A stretch of DNA of 64,000 nt. Source: JAFGHJ01 sp964534175 (GTDB taxonomy: Bacteria; Hydrothermota; UBA3072). Below, in pieces: positions 1 to 8,314 of the stretch. How positions within the stretch are numbered: position 1 is the first letter of the stretch; each line of letters begins with the position of its first letter. The DNA is taken from NCBI GenBank assembly GCA_964534175.1, contig CAZHNS010000003.1, forward strand, positions 72,659 to 136,658, read 5' to 3'. The position numbers and the translations under genes are program-made. The notes below the pieces were generated by a model that saw only the letters and a program-made list of their open reading frames with translations, was not told where the DNA came from and ran no database searches.

Positions 1-804
1 TTACCCGATGCTCACGCGAGTGCTCCCTCGACTATAAGCGCTGTACTTTCCGGTTTTGCAATCGAAGTAGGAGTATATGCAGTCGTGCGGTTTGTCTGGA
101 CCATATTCGGAGCGTTAAGTATTCTTCATTTTCTTGCAGGACTTGGAGTTCTGACACTGCTTGTTGGTGAACTAGCAGCTTTCAGGCAAAATCGTATTAA
201 GCGCATGCTTGCTTATTCATCAATAGGGCAGATAGGTCTTATTGTTTTTGCTTTTGGGATAGCTTCTACTGCAGGAGTTAAAGGAGCTTTATTACAAATT
301 GCATCTCATGCAATGGCAAAAGCTTTGCTCTTTTTGGCTGCAGGTTATATGATATATAGAGCGGGATCTAAGGATATTTCTTCGCTGGAAGGAATGGGGA
401 GAAGAATGCCTTTTACTTCTTTAGCTTTCACGGTAGGAGCTTTTTCGCTTGTGGGTTTTCCGCCTTTTGTAGGGTTCTCCAGTAAGTTTTTAGTAATAAA
501 AGCTGCATTGGCTGAAGGACAGCTTATATTTACCATTCTTATCGGGTTTGTTTTATTAGGCACAATAATCGAAGGATCTTATTTCCTAAAAGTAATTCAA
601 ACAATTTATTTTAAAGGGGGAGAAGTTAATTCTAATAAAAGAATAGAAGCTCCTATCTGTGCTTTGATTCCCATGGTTATTTTGCTTATGCTAATCGTAG
701 TTGTAGGGGTATATCCAGGCTTAATAAATAGCGTTTTAGACTCGGCAGCTTCAGGGTTCCTGGATAGAATGCAGTATATTAAGACCGTATTGGTAGGAAT
801 ATAA
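1..804 (+). CDS. Proton-translocating antiporter-like subunit (NuoN/NuoM/MrpD family), 5' end outside window
   Basis: The frame is open from base 1, so this is the C-terminal part of a longer gene. The first codons read LPDAHASAPSTISAVLSG, the conserved ion-channel helix motif of complex I NuoL/M/N and Mrp antiporter subunits. After it come conserved lysine-bearing helices (RIKRMLAYSSIGQIG) and the membrane histidine region (ASHAMAKALLF). The product is an integral membrane subunit thought to move H+ or Na+ in a complex-I-like enzyme. It is the first visible gene of an operon that runs to rex; a near-consensus ribosome site for the next gene lies 3' of its stop. Gene order matches the H/H' pair of archaeal Mbx (Mbs) operons. 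Family is certain; ion specificity is not visible. Confidence 0.93.
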   Translation, partial: LPDAHASAPSTISAVLSGFAIEVGVYAVVRFVWTIFGALSILHFLAGLGVLTLLVGELAAFRQNRIKRMLAYSSIGQIGLIVFAFGIASTAGVKGALLQIASHAMAKALLFLAAGYMIYRAGSKDISSLEGMGRRMPFTSLAFTVGAFSLVGFPPFVGFSSKFLVIKAALAEGQLIFTILIGFVLLGTIIEGSYFLKVIQTIYFKGGEVNSNKRIEAPICALIPMVILLMLIVVVGVYPGLINSVLDSAASGFLDRMQYIKTVLVGI

Positions 805-816
805 AGGAGTTAAGAG

Positions 817-2670
817 ATGCTTTTAGAGGTACTGCTTATAGTCGCATTTGGGGGAGCGTTTCTGACCTATCTCCTTGGGAAAATTTCTTCCAGATTACGC
901 GATGTATTTGCAGTTCTTGTCTCTTTAGCTTTGGTAGTTATTACCTGTTTGCTTTACAACAAGCAACAGCAAATAGTTTACTTTGCATTCTTCGACAACC
1001 CTCTTATTCTTAGATCGAATATGCTTTCCTGGTTTTTCGGTATTACAATCGTAGGGATTGGTTTTCTGTCGGTAATTTATTCTTTGGGATACATGGGGAA
1101 AGAAGAAAAATTGGATTATTATTACTTTATAGTGATACTTATTAATGCATCTATGATTGGAACTGTTTTTAGTGGTGACTTTATATCATTTTTTATGTTT
1201 TGGGAAATAATGAGTTGGAGTACCTTTCTTTTAATAAGCTATAAGGGAGGTAAGGCGTTATCTGCTGGAATGAAGTATATAATTATGTCAATTATTGGGT
1301 CCATGACTATGTTAATTGCTATTATTAGTTTATATGTTACCTGTGGTACTCTGGAATTTTCTTCCCTGGTTTCTCAAGTGGAAATTACTTCAATGAGCTA
1401 CAATTTATTCCTTCTCATTATGTTTGGGGTTGTCTTTACCATTATTAATGCATTCTGGCCACTTCACACCTGGCTTCCTGATGCACATGCGGAAGCCGTG
1501 AGTCCCTTTTCATCGATTCTTTCAGCAGTACTTGTAAGAAAGGGGTTGTATGGACTCTACCTCGTTATGTATATAATATTAGGTTTAAATGTCTTGAATA
1601 GGTTGACTTTCGGATTTATAAGTTATAATAATGTGTTCTGCTTCATTGGTGCGGTGACTATAGTTTTTGCGGCATTTAGTGCTTTTCTTCAGGATGATAG
1701 TAAGAGAATTCTTGCCTGGAGTACGGTTGGTCAGGGTGGTTATATGATTTTGGGAATTGCGTTTACCACAGCTATTGGGCTTGCTGGAGGTATGTTCCAC
1801 GTTTTGAATCATTGTATTTATATAGGTTTACTTTTCTTCGTGGCTGGCGCAGTGGAACGCCAAACCGGAGGGATAAGAGATATAAATAAGTTAGGTGGAT
1901 TAATTAAAAGAATGCCTGTTACTTTTATTGGAGGCGTGGTGGGTATATCTGGTTTAATTGGGCTGCCCTTAACCTGTGGTTTTGTTTCCAAATGGTTAAT
2001 ATATAAAGCGTTAATTTTGGGAAACCGTCCATTTTTAGCATTTGCTGCATTTATGGGAACCTGGGGAACCATTTTGTACGGATATAAATTTATTCATAAC
2101 ATTTTCTTAGGTCAGTTGCCGAAAGAATTCGAAGATGTCAAAGAAGTTCCCTTTTCAATGAGATTCCCCATAATTTTATTGACAATAGCGGTTATTTTAA
2201 TTGGCGTTCTTCCCGGCATACCCCTTAAAGTCATAAATATTATTAATGTTTCTGCCGGTTTTAAAGCTTTATCGATAAATATATCAGGTGTTATTTCGGA
2301 GACGGGTGTGTTAAATACTGTAAATATCTTTACCGCCATTTTAGCGGCTTTGTTAGTAATTTATTTATTATTCCGTACAGGTGCCGAATCAGAGAGAGTC
2401 TCCCAGGAAGATTCTTATGCTGCAGGTTCATATATTCCTGTAGGGAAATATCATTACACTGTTAAATTTTACGATCCGTTTTCCAGACTTGCGAAACCAT
2501 GGCTGAAGGATAGGATAGATAATTTTTACGAATGGTTAACCCGCATAGTGGAGAAAATAGCTGAAAGACAAAGGCGTATTTATACAGGAGATTTAGGTTT
2601 TTACCTCGTATACATTGTTCTTTTTCTGGCAGCATTGATTTTTGTGCGGATTATATGTAGGCAATGGTGA
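817..2670 (+). CDS. Second antiporter-like subunit (NuoL/HyfB/MbxH' family)
   Basis: This 617-residue multi-spanning membrane protein starts at ATG 817 behind AAAGGAG. It carries WEIMSWSTFLLIS in the first half and HTWLPDAHAEAVSP in the central half, both hallmarks of the antiporter-type subunits of complex I, hydrogenase-4 and Mbx. The C-terminal extension (PFSRLAKPWLKDRIDNF... plus a last helix) resembles the HyfB-type tail. It should form an ion channel in the membrane arm of the oxidoreductase encoded by the whole operon. Two antiporter subunits in tandem followed by NuoH-, B-, C-, D- and I-like genes is the Mbx/Mbs order rather than the nuoA-N order. The family is certain; the transported ion is not. 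Confidence 0.93.
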   Translation: MLLEVLLIVAFGGAFLTYLLGKISSRLRDVFAVLVSLALVVITCLLYNKQQQIVYFAFFDNPLILRSNMLSWFFGITIVGIGFLSVIYSLGYMGKEEKLDYYYFIVILINASMIGTVFSGDFISFFMFWEIMSWSTFLLISYKGGKALSAGMKYIIMSIIGSMTMLIAIISLYVTCGTLEFSSLVSQVEITSMSYNLFLLIMFGVVFTIINAFWPLHTWLPDAHAEAVSPFSSILSAVLVRKGLYGLYLVMYIILGLNVLNRLTFGFISYNNVFCFIGAVTIVFAAFSAFLQDDSKRILAWSTVGQGGYMILGIAFTTAIGLAGGMFHVLNHCIYIGLLFFVAGAVERQTGGIRDINKLGGLIKRMPVTFIGGVVGISGLIGLPLTCGFVSKWLIYKALILGNRPFLAFAAFMGTWGTILYGYKFIHNIFLGQLPKEFEDVKEVPFSMRFPIILLTIAVILIGVLPGIPLKVINIINVSAGFKALSINISGVISETGVLNTVNIFTAILAALLVIYLLFRTGAESERVSQEDSYAAGSYIPVGKYHYTVKFYDPFSRLAKPWLKDRIDNFYEWLTRIVEKIAERQRRIYTGDLGFYLVYIVLFLAALIFVRIICRQW

Positions 2671-2674
2671 TATT

Positions 2675-3556
2675 ATGAAGGTTGCTTCGTTTTTCATCTT
2701 ACCTATTATCGGCTTTACAGTTGGTATATTTTTCATGGGTTTATCCAGAAGAATAATGGCTAGGATACATTGGAGATATGGTCCTCCTCTGGTTCAACCA
2801 CTTCTTGATATCATAAAGCTCTTTCACCAAAGAAGTATATCCCATGGAGTTATTTTTGAACTTGGTCTTCTTCTTTCCTTAGCCGGGAGTATAGTTACTC
2901 TTCTTTTTATTCCTATAGGCAATATATGTGCACTCGATATGTCTGGAGGACTTCTGGTAATTTTATATCTTATGCTTTTAGCGCCTTTCGGCATAGCTTT
3001 ATCAGGAGGAGAAGCGGCAAATCCAAACGCGAGTATTGGAATTTCCCGAAAGATGCTTTTGGCTTTGAGTTATGAAGTTCCATTTCTTTTAGCTCTTCTG
3101 GCGGTTATGATAGAATATAACACGATCTCTATAGTTGAAATAGTTGAGCTTCAGAGGGCTTCGAGTTGGGGAATTGTTTCTCTACCTTTATCGGCTATAG
3201 CTCTTTTCCTTATTTTACCAGCAATGCTCGGCATAAGACCCTTTGATGTGGTAGGAGCACCGCAGGAGATCGCTTCCGGTCCAAAAGTTGAATATGGCGG
3301 TAAATTTTTAGCATTATATAATATTGAACGAGCTTTTCATGAGTTTATTATTATTGCGCTATTTGTTAATTTGTTCCTTGGGGGGGCTAATGACCCATTC
3401 ACTTTCTTTCTAAAGATGTTAATAATATTTGTACCTTTTATCAGTGTTAGTGCTGTTTTTCCAAGATTTAGAATTGAACAAGCAATTCGCTTCTGCTGGA
3501 GATTGCCGACTATTTTGGCTCTTATAGGTTTGATTATTGCAAGTGTGTGGAGGTAA
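2675..3556 (+). CDS. NuoH/HyfC/MbxM-like membrane anchor subunit
   Basis: This is a roughly 293-residue membrane protein of the NuoH/EchB/HyfC family, which anchors the hydrophilic arm and forms the quinone-side or electron-coupling channel. Visible motifs are RIMARIHWRYGPPLVQPLLDI near the N-terminus, SRKMLLALSYEVPF in the middle, and IRPFDVVGAPQEIASGPKVEYGG, the loop facing the NuoB/NuoD interface. The ATG at 2675 is preferred: the upstream extension to 2642 overlaps the previous gene, and a GGTG-type ribosome site lies just upstream of 2675. It is 4 nt downstream of the preceding gene, so co-transcribed. Whether the acceptor is a quinone or something else cannot be read from this subunit. 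Confidence 0.92.
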   Translation: MKVASFFILPIIGFTVGIFFMGLSRRIMARIHWRYGPPLVQPLLDIIKLFHQRSISHGVIFELGLLLSLAGSIVTLLFIPIGNICALDMSGGLLVILYLMLLAPFGIALSGGEAANPNASIGISRKMLLALSYEVPFLLALLAVMIEYNTISIVEIVELQRASSWGIVSLPLSAIALFLILPAMLGIRPFDVVGAPQEIASGPKVEYGGKFLALYNIERAFHEFIIIALFVNLFLGGANDPFTFFLKMLIIFVPFISVSAVFPRFRIEQAIRFCWRLPTILALIGLIIASVWR

Positions 3557-3558
3557 AA

Positions 3559-4116
3559 ATGGATAGAAAAGTTGTAAGGAAATGGTTGAAGGATCCAGAA
3601 AAAATGGGTAATAAGTATTCTCTCTGGGCTGTTTATTTCTGCACGGGCTGTGGAATAATTGAAGTTCCTCCGGTTATAACTTCTCGCTGGGATGCAGAGA
3701 GATTTGGCGTTATTCCTGTAGCGACCCCAAGACAGGCAAATTTGTTTTTAATTACGGGTTATGTCTCTCTGAAAACTTTAAGAGCTATCATAAGGACCTA
3801 TGAGCAGATGCGAGAGCCAAAATATACAGTAGGGTTTGGTTCATGTCCGATAAACGGAGGTATGTACTGGGATTCATACAACACCATCAAACACCTTGAT
3901 AAATATATACCGATTGATGGTTGGATTGCCGGTTGTATGCCTAGACCTGAAGCGATATTTATTGCAGTAACGCATCTATGGACTTTGATCGATAAGGGTA
4001 TGGCAAACGCATACAAAAAGTACAGAAAACAATATAAATATTATCGAAGGAATCAGGAAATGGCGCTGGGAAAACTCGAATGGCCACCCCTGTACCCAAT
4101 AATTGAAGATGAATAA
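3559..4116 (+). CDS. NuoB/MbxJ-like [4Fe-4S] small subunit
   Basis: A 185-residue soluble subunit of the NuoB/EchC/HyfI family that holds the cluster (N2 in complex I) nearest the catalytic site. Cluster ligands are visible: FCTGCGIIE gives two cysteines, GSCPINGG the third and AGCMPRPEA the fourth. The spaced CxxC at the first position is the form seen in Ech/Mbh/Hyf-type enzymes, unlike the tandem CC of classical NuoB. The start is ATG 3559 with GGAGG 5 nt upstream; the first in-frame alternative (GTG 3547) lies inside the preceding gene. It overlaps the NuoC-like gene by 8 nt, implying translational coupling. Confidence 0.93.
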   Translation: MDRKVVRKWLKDPEKMGNKYSLWAVYFCTGCGIIEVPPVITSRWDAERFGVIPVATPRQANLFLITGYVSLKTLRAIIRTYEQMREPKYTVGFGSCPINGGMYWDSYNTIKHLDKYIPIDGWIAGCMPRPEAIFIAVTHLWTLIDKGMANAYKKYRKQYKYYRRNQEMALGKLEWPPLYPIIEDE

Positions 4117-4618
4117 AAAGATAATTACAGAATTAGAAACGACGTTTAAAGATATTGAAGTAAATGCTTCTAAGGATACCAGAATGGAAATTTGTGCTCG
4201 TGAAGAGCAGATTTTAGCAATTTTGAGATTCATTGCCAATAAGGGTTATGACCATTTAGCCCTTATCTCCTGTGTGGATTGGATTGAAGAAGAGGAATTT
4301 GAATTGGTTTATATAATTACCTCTTACTCGCAGGAAAATAAGGTATACCTGGATAAGGGAGATATTTTTCTCAAGACAAGAATTGCAAGAGAAAATCCGG
4401 AAGCACGAACGGTAATTCCGATTTTTGCCAATGCTGAGCCGTATGAACGAGAGATTCATGAGCTCTTCGGAGTGAAGTTTAACGGTCATCCAAGATTAAC
4501 ACATCTTCTGTTAGAAAGAGATTATGAAATACCCCCATTCAGGAAAGATTTTGATACAAGAAAGTATGTTAAGGAAGTTTTTGATTCAATTCCTGCAATC
4601 ACAGAGGAGGAAGAGTGA
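4109..4618 (+). CDS. NuoC/MbxK-like 30-kDa subunit
   Basis: A 169-residue protein of the respiratory-chain 30-kDa subunit family (NuoC, HyfG N-terminal half, MbxK). The diagnostic stretch is AEPYEREIHELFGVKFNGHP followed by RLLL-type and FRKDF residues, which pack against the NuoD-like subunit. I prefer ATG 4109, which overlaps the previous stop; TTG 4103 is the alternative. It overlaps the next gene by 4 nt (GTGA). It is a structural subunit of the hydrophilic arm and carries no redox centre. Nothing unusual is seen in it. Confidence 0.92.
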   Translation: MNKKIITELETTFKDIEVNASKDTRMEICAREEQILAILRFIANKGYDHLALISCVDWIEEEEFELVYIITSYSQENKVYLDKGDIFLKTRIARENPEARTVIPIFANAEPYEREIHELFGVKFNGHPRLTHLLLERDYEIPPFRKDFDTRKYVKEVFDSIPAITEEEE

Positions 4619-5712
4619 GAGAAGTTGAACTCTATTTTGGTCCGCAGCACCTCGGGATGGTAGGAAATTTTAGTATAACGTTGAAGGTAGAGGGAGATCG
4701 TATTTTAGAAGCTACTGCGAATCCGGGATTTCTTCATCGTGGATTTGAGAAGTTGATGGAATGTCGAACCTGGATACAAAATTTTCCCATGGTTTGTAGA
4801 ATAAACGTTGTAGAGCCTGATCATATGGAAATGGTGTATGCAATGGGAGTGGAGAAATTAGCAAATATAGAAGTGCCGGAAAGGGCGCAGTGGATAAGAA
4901 GTATATACCTTGAACTTGCTAGAGTTGGTTCGCATCTTTTTGGTTTGTGGGCTTATTCCAATATGTTGGGTTTTGATACTGTTGCTCAGTGGGCGATGTA
5001 CCATAGAGACCTGATTCTGGATCTTTTCGAGGAATTAACAGGCGGGAGGGTATATCATATTTATATCTGGCCTGGTGGGGTAAGACGTGACTTTCCGAAG
5101 GGTTTTACAGATAAAGTCGTAGAGACTTTACATTCAATAGGGAAGTGTGTTCCCGATTATAACGATACATTTTTCAAAAATCCGCTGTTTTATGAGAGAA
5201 CTCATGATATAGGAAAAGTAACGAGAGAAGAAGCAGAGAAATGGGGAGGAGTAGGACAGGTATTAAGAGCTACAGGAAAGTCCTTTGATATAAGGAAGGT
5301 GGAGTCCTATGCAGCTTATGATAAAGTGGATTTTAACATACCCACAAGAGAAGACGGAGACGCGTATTCGAGGATTATGGTGATAAGAGATGAAATGATA
5401 GAATCCGTTCATTTGATTTTTAAACTAATTGAAGGATTACCGAAGGGAGAAGTTTATAACAAAGTACCCAATCCTTTTAAGTGGAATATCGAAGAAGGTG
5501 AATCTTATGTAAGAGTTGAATCTTCGAGAGGAGAATTAGGGCTTTATCTGGTAAGTGATGGCGGAGATAAACCTTATAGAGTCCATTTTAGAACGCCTTC
5601 TTATTCTCATGGTCTAACAATATTAGAGAAAGTCTTAGAAGGCGCTAATATCTCGGATGTAGGAAATATCATGATTAGTATGTACGTTGTCGCTCCTGAG
5701 ATAGATAGATGA
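4615..5712 (+). CDS. NuoD/MbxL-like 49-kDa subunit lacking the NiFe-binding cysteines
   Basis: A 365-residue protein starting at GTG 4615 (GAGGAGG upstream, 4-nt overlap with the preceding gene). It belongs to the family joining complex I NuoD and the large subunits of group 4 NiFe hydrogenases: GPQHLGMVGNFS, NPGFLHRGFEKLMECRTW, the VGSHLFGLWAYSN helix, and the C-terminal VAPEIDR. In hydrogenases the two CxxC motifs bind NiFe. Here the first aligns with NVVE (RINVVEPDH) and the second with DVGNIM, so all four ligands are absent. It therefore cannot be a NiFe hydrogenase and should act as a NuoD-like or Mbx-like subunit. The true electron acceptor (quinone, sulfane sulfur or other) cannot be told from sequence. 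Confidence 0.92.
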   Translation: MREVELYFGPQHLGMVGNFSITLKVEGDRILEATANPGFLHRGFEKLMECRTWIQNFPMVCRINVVEPDHMEMVYAMGVEKLANIEVPERAQWIRSIYLELARVGSHLFGLWAYSNMLGFDTVAQWAMYHRDLILDLFEELTGGRVYHIYIWPGGVRRDFPKGFTDKVVETLHSIGKCVPDYNDTFFKNPLFYERTHDIGKVTREEAEKWGGVGQVLRATGKSFDIRKVESYAAYDKVDFNIPTREDGDAYSRIMVIRDEMIESVHLIFKLIEGLPKGEVYNKVPNPFKWNIEEGESYVRVESSRGELGLYLVSDGGDKPYRVHFRTPSYSHGLTILEKVLEGANISDVGNIMISMYVVAPEIDR

Positions 5713-5751
5713 GAAAAATGAGTAATTTAAATTTAGGTGAGGTTTACAGAA

Positions 5752-7611
5752 ATGGATAAAAAAACTTCAATTCTGAGTCCGTTAAAGGCGTTAAAATATC
5801 TTTTCAAAAAACCAAAAACTTTAAGATATCCGTTTGAACTTAAAGAGCCTGCAGAAAGATATAGAGGTTTACATCTAAATGATTGGGATCAGTGCACGGG
5901 TTGCGGAAACTGTGCAGATATTTGTCCTAATGAGGCAATTCTTATGAAAGAAATACCGGAAATCGAGGCAAAAGACGGAGAGAGAAATGAGCGCCCCGAA
6001 ATAGATTACGGTAGATGCTGTTTTTGCGGATTATGTGTTGATATTTGTCCGACAGGTTCCATCCGGCTATCCAGAGATTATTTTCATATCCATTTTGACC
6101 CCAAGACTTTCAAGCTTCTGGCAAAAGATGAAAAAACGGACGGGGAACACTTCCTTCCTGAGGGGAAATATTCTATTCTTAAAGCATCGCTTGCCCATCG
6201 AAGAAAAAATTATGAGGGTTTTAGTTCTGACTTAGAATACGCACTGTTTGACCCTGAAAGAGTACAGATGTCTCAGGCTTCACCCAAAGAGAGAAAATCC
6301 TCTTTTATTGAACAGGTAAAGGGTTTCAGCGCACAGGAGGCTCTAAAAGAAGCGAGTCGATGTTTGGAGTGTAAGTTATGCGAGGAAGTCTGTCCTGCCG
6401 GTATGGATATAGTTGATTATGTACGCAATTTATGGGAAGGTGATTTAGAGGAAGCGGTCAGGGATATTTACAAAACAAATCCCTTACCCGGCGTTTGTGG
6501 TAGAGTTTGCACGCATAATTGTGAGTCTGCCTGTGTACTTAGTCATCGAGGTGAACCTGTATCTATAAGATGGTTAAAGCGTTATGTTGTGGATAATCTT
6601 TCTCTTTCCGAATATCAAAAGGTGCTTGAAACAGAAAAAATTAAATCTATAGGGAAAAAAGTTGCTATAATTGGCGCGGGTCCGGGAGGCTTATCGGCTG
6701 CTTATTATCTCAGATTGATGGGTTATAAGGTCGTTATCTTTGAGAAGTTGCCCGAACCCGGTGGGATGCTGAGATATGGTATTCCTGAATACCGACTTCC
6801 CTATGAAGCTTTAAATAAAGATATTGAATATATAAAATCTGTAGGAGTAGATATTAGATGTGATAATACTGTTGGCGAGGATATTTCACTTGCTGAACTT
6901 CGGGATAATTATGACGCGGTTTTTGTGTCTACTGGTTTTCATGCCGGGCGGAGTACCGGAGTTCCGGGAAGTAAAAACCCTCACGTTTTTCAGGCAATAG
7001 AATTACTCAGAAAGGTGACGATGGGAGAAGAGATTGAAGTTACCGATAAGATTGTGGTAATAGGTGGGGGAGATGTTGCTATGGATATTTCGAGAACACT
7101 TGCCCGATTGCAGATGAAGAAATTTGGAGCTGTAGATATTACTCTCAGTTGCTTGGAAACGAGGGACATTATGCCCGCTACTCCGGAAGAAATAGAGGAA
7201 GCTCTTGAAGAAGGCATTAAAATGTATCCGGGATGGGGTCCGGAGAAGATTATTATAGAAAAAGAAAAAGTTAAGGGTATAGTTATGAAAAAGTGCCTCA
7301 GGGTTTTTGACGAAGAAGGAAAGTTTAATCCTGAATTTGATGATAAGGAGAAAAAGGATTTTGAGTGTTCGATGGTCGTTGAAGCAATAGGGCAGGCACC
7401 TGATTTTACTTTTATATCAGAAGATATAAAAGTAAAACTTAAATATGAGGGAAGAAGGATGAAAGTTAATGAGTATGGTCAAACTTCATTGCCTTGGTTA
7501 TTCATCGGAGGAGATATCCTGAGGGGTCCCGATGTAATTAACGCTATCGATACCGGACATAAGGCCGCAAGAGGTATCGATAAATTTATCTCCTCCAAAG
7601 AGAAAAAATAA
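5752..7611 (+). CDS. NuoI-type ferredoxin fused to GltD/NfnL-like NAD(P)H flavoprotein
   Basis: A 619-residue fusion. The ATG at 5752 follows AGGTGAGG by 9 nt; the upstream GTG 5737 overlaps that ribosome site. Domains in order: a NuoI/MbxN-like 2[4Fe-4S] ferredoxin with cysteine motifs at about residues 48-58 (CTGCGNCADICP) and 89-99 (CCFCGLCVDICP); a linker; a GltD-type N-terminal cluster domain at about 204-261 (CLECKLCEEVCP, then CGRVCTHNCESAC); and an FAD-binding fold (GAGPGG near 308). A NAD(P)-binding fold follows (VVIGGGDVAMD), then the C-terminal FAD contact (LFIGGD). Glutamate synthase small subunit and NfnL use this architecture to exchange electrons between NAD(P)H and Fe-S clusters. 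Placed last in a complex-I-like operon, it likely replaces NuoEFG as the NAD(P)H input or output module. That role is inference. Confidence 0.92.
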   Translation: MDKKTSILSPLKALKYLFKKPKTLRYPFELKEPAERYRGLHLNDWDQCTGCGNCADICPNEAILMKEIPEIEAKDGERNERPEIDYGRCCFCGLCVDICPTGSIRLSRDYFHIHFDPKTFKLLAKDEKTDGEHFLPEGKYSILKASLAHRRKNYEGFSSDLEYALFDPERVQMSQASPKERKSSFIEQVKGFSAQEALKEASRCLECKLCEEVCPAGMDIVDYVRNLWEGDLEEAVRDIYKTNPLPGVCGRVCTHNCESACVLSHRGEPVSIRWLKRYVVDNLSLSEYQKVLETEKIKSIGKKVAIIGAGPGGLSAAYYLRLMGYKVVIFEKLPEPGGMLRYGIPEYRLPYEALNKDIEYIKSVGVDIRCDNTVGEDISLAELRDNYDAVFVSTGFHAGRSTGVPGSKNPHVFQAIELLRKVTMGEEIEVTDKIVVIGGGDVAMDISRTLARLQMKKFGAVDITLSCLETRDIMPATPEEIEEALEEGIKMYPGWGPEKIIIEKEKVKGIVMKKCLRVFDEEGKFNPEFDDKEKKDFECSMVVEAIGQAPDFTFISEDIKVKLKYEGRRMKVNEYGQTSLPWLFIGGDILRGPDVINAIDTGHKAARGIDKFISSKEKK

Positions 7612-7621
7612 TTTCGAGAGA

Positions 7622-8254
7622 ATGGACAAAGAAGATATCCCAAAAGAGACAATAGAAAGACTTCTATTTTATACAAAGTGCCTATCGACTTTTAAACAAT
7701 CAGGCAAGGAACAGTTTTCATCAGCGGATATTGCCAGGAGGTTAAAACTTAAGCCCACATTGGTGAGGAAAGATCTCTCTTATATTGGACGGATTGGCAG
7801 AAGAGGGATTGGCTATAATGTTGAAAGAGTTCTGGACAAGATAAATCGAGTCGTTTATTATGAAAAAGAGCATCAGGTTGCTCTTATAGGTGTGGGGAAT
7901 ATCGGAAAAGCATTAATAAATTATCCCGGATTTCAAGCACACGGATTGGTTATAAAACTCGCTTTCGAGAAAGACAAGGAAAAAATCGGTAAGGAAATTT
8001 ATGGCGTTAAAATTGAAGATATAAAAACACTTAAAAAAAGAGTGGCAGAGGAAGAGATAAAAGTCGGAATTATAGCTGTTCCTCCTATTCAGATTAAAGA
8101 AGTTATTGATATTGTTAAAGACTCAGAAATAAAAGCGATTCTTAATTTTACCTCCACATGTATGATGCCCTATGACGATTTAAAAGGGAAGTTAAAGATA
8201 AAAAATATCGATCTAGCGGTTGAGATGCAAAGATTGGTGTATTATTCATCATAA
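7622..8254 (+). CDS. rex: Redox-sensing transcriptional repressor Rex
   Basis: A 210-residue Rex protein. The N-terminal winged helix (residues about 10-60, with FSSADIARRLKLKPTLVRKD) binds DNA. A Rossmann domain follows, with GxGxxG at 90-95 (GVGNIG), and the family's C-terminal swap helix ends AVEMQRLVYY. Rex senses the NADH/NAD+ ratio and releases DNA when NADH rises. It starts 10 nt after the ferredoxin-GltD gene, so it is probably the last gene of the oxidoreductase operon and may control it; the operon promoter and any Rex operator lie outside the window. Length and motifs are normal for the family. Confidence 0.95.
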   Translation: MDKEDIPKETIERLLFYTKCLSTFKQSGKEQFSSADIARRLKLKPTLVRKDLSYIGRIGRRGIGYNVERVLDKINRVVYYEKEHQVALIGVGNIGKALINYPGFQAHGLVIKLAFEKDKEKIGKEIYGVKIEDIKTLKKRVAEEEIKVGIIAVPPIQIKEVIDIVKDSEIKAILNFTSTCMMPYDDLKGKLKIKNIDLAVEMQRLVYYSS

Positions 8255-8314
8255 AGAAAAAAACTGACCCAGTCGTAAGTCATAGACATATACCTAGATT
8301 TTACTATTCAGAAC

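Noticed and set aside
1..5712. Group 4 NiFe hydrogenase operon
   Set aside because: The large subunit lacks all four NiFe cysteines, and no hydrogenase maturation genes are seen in the window.
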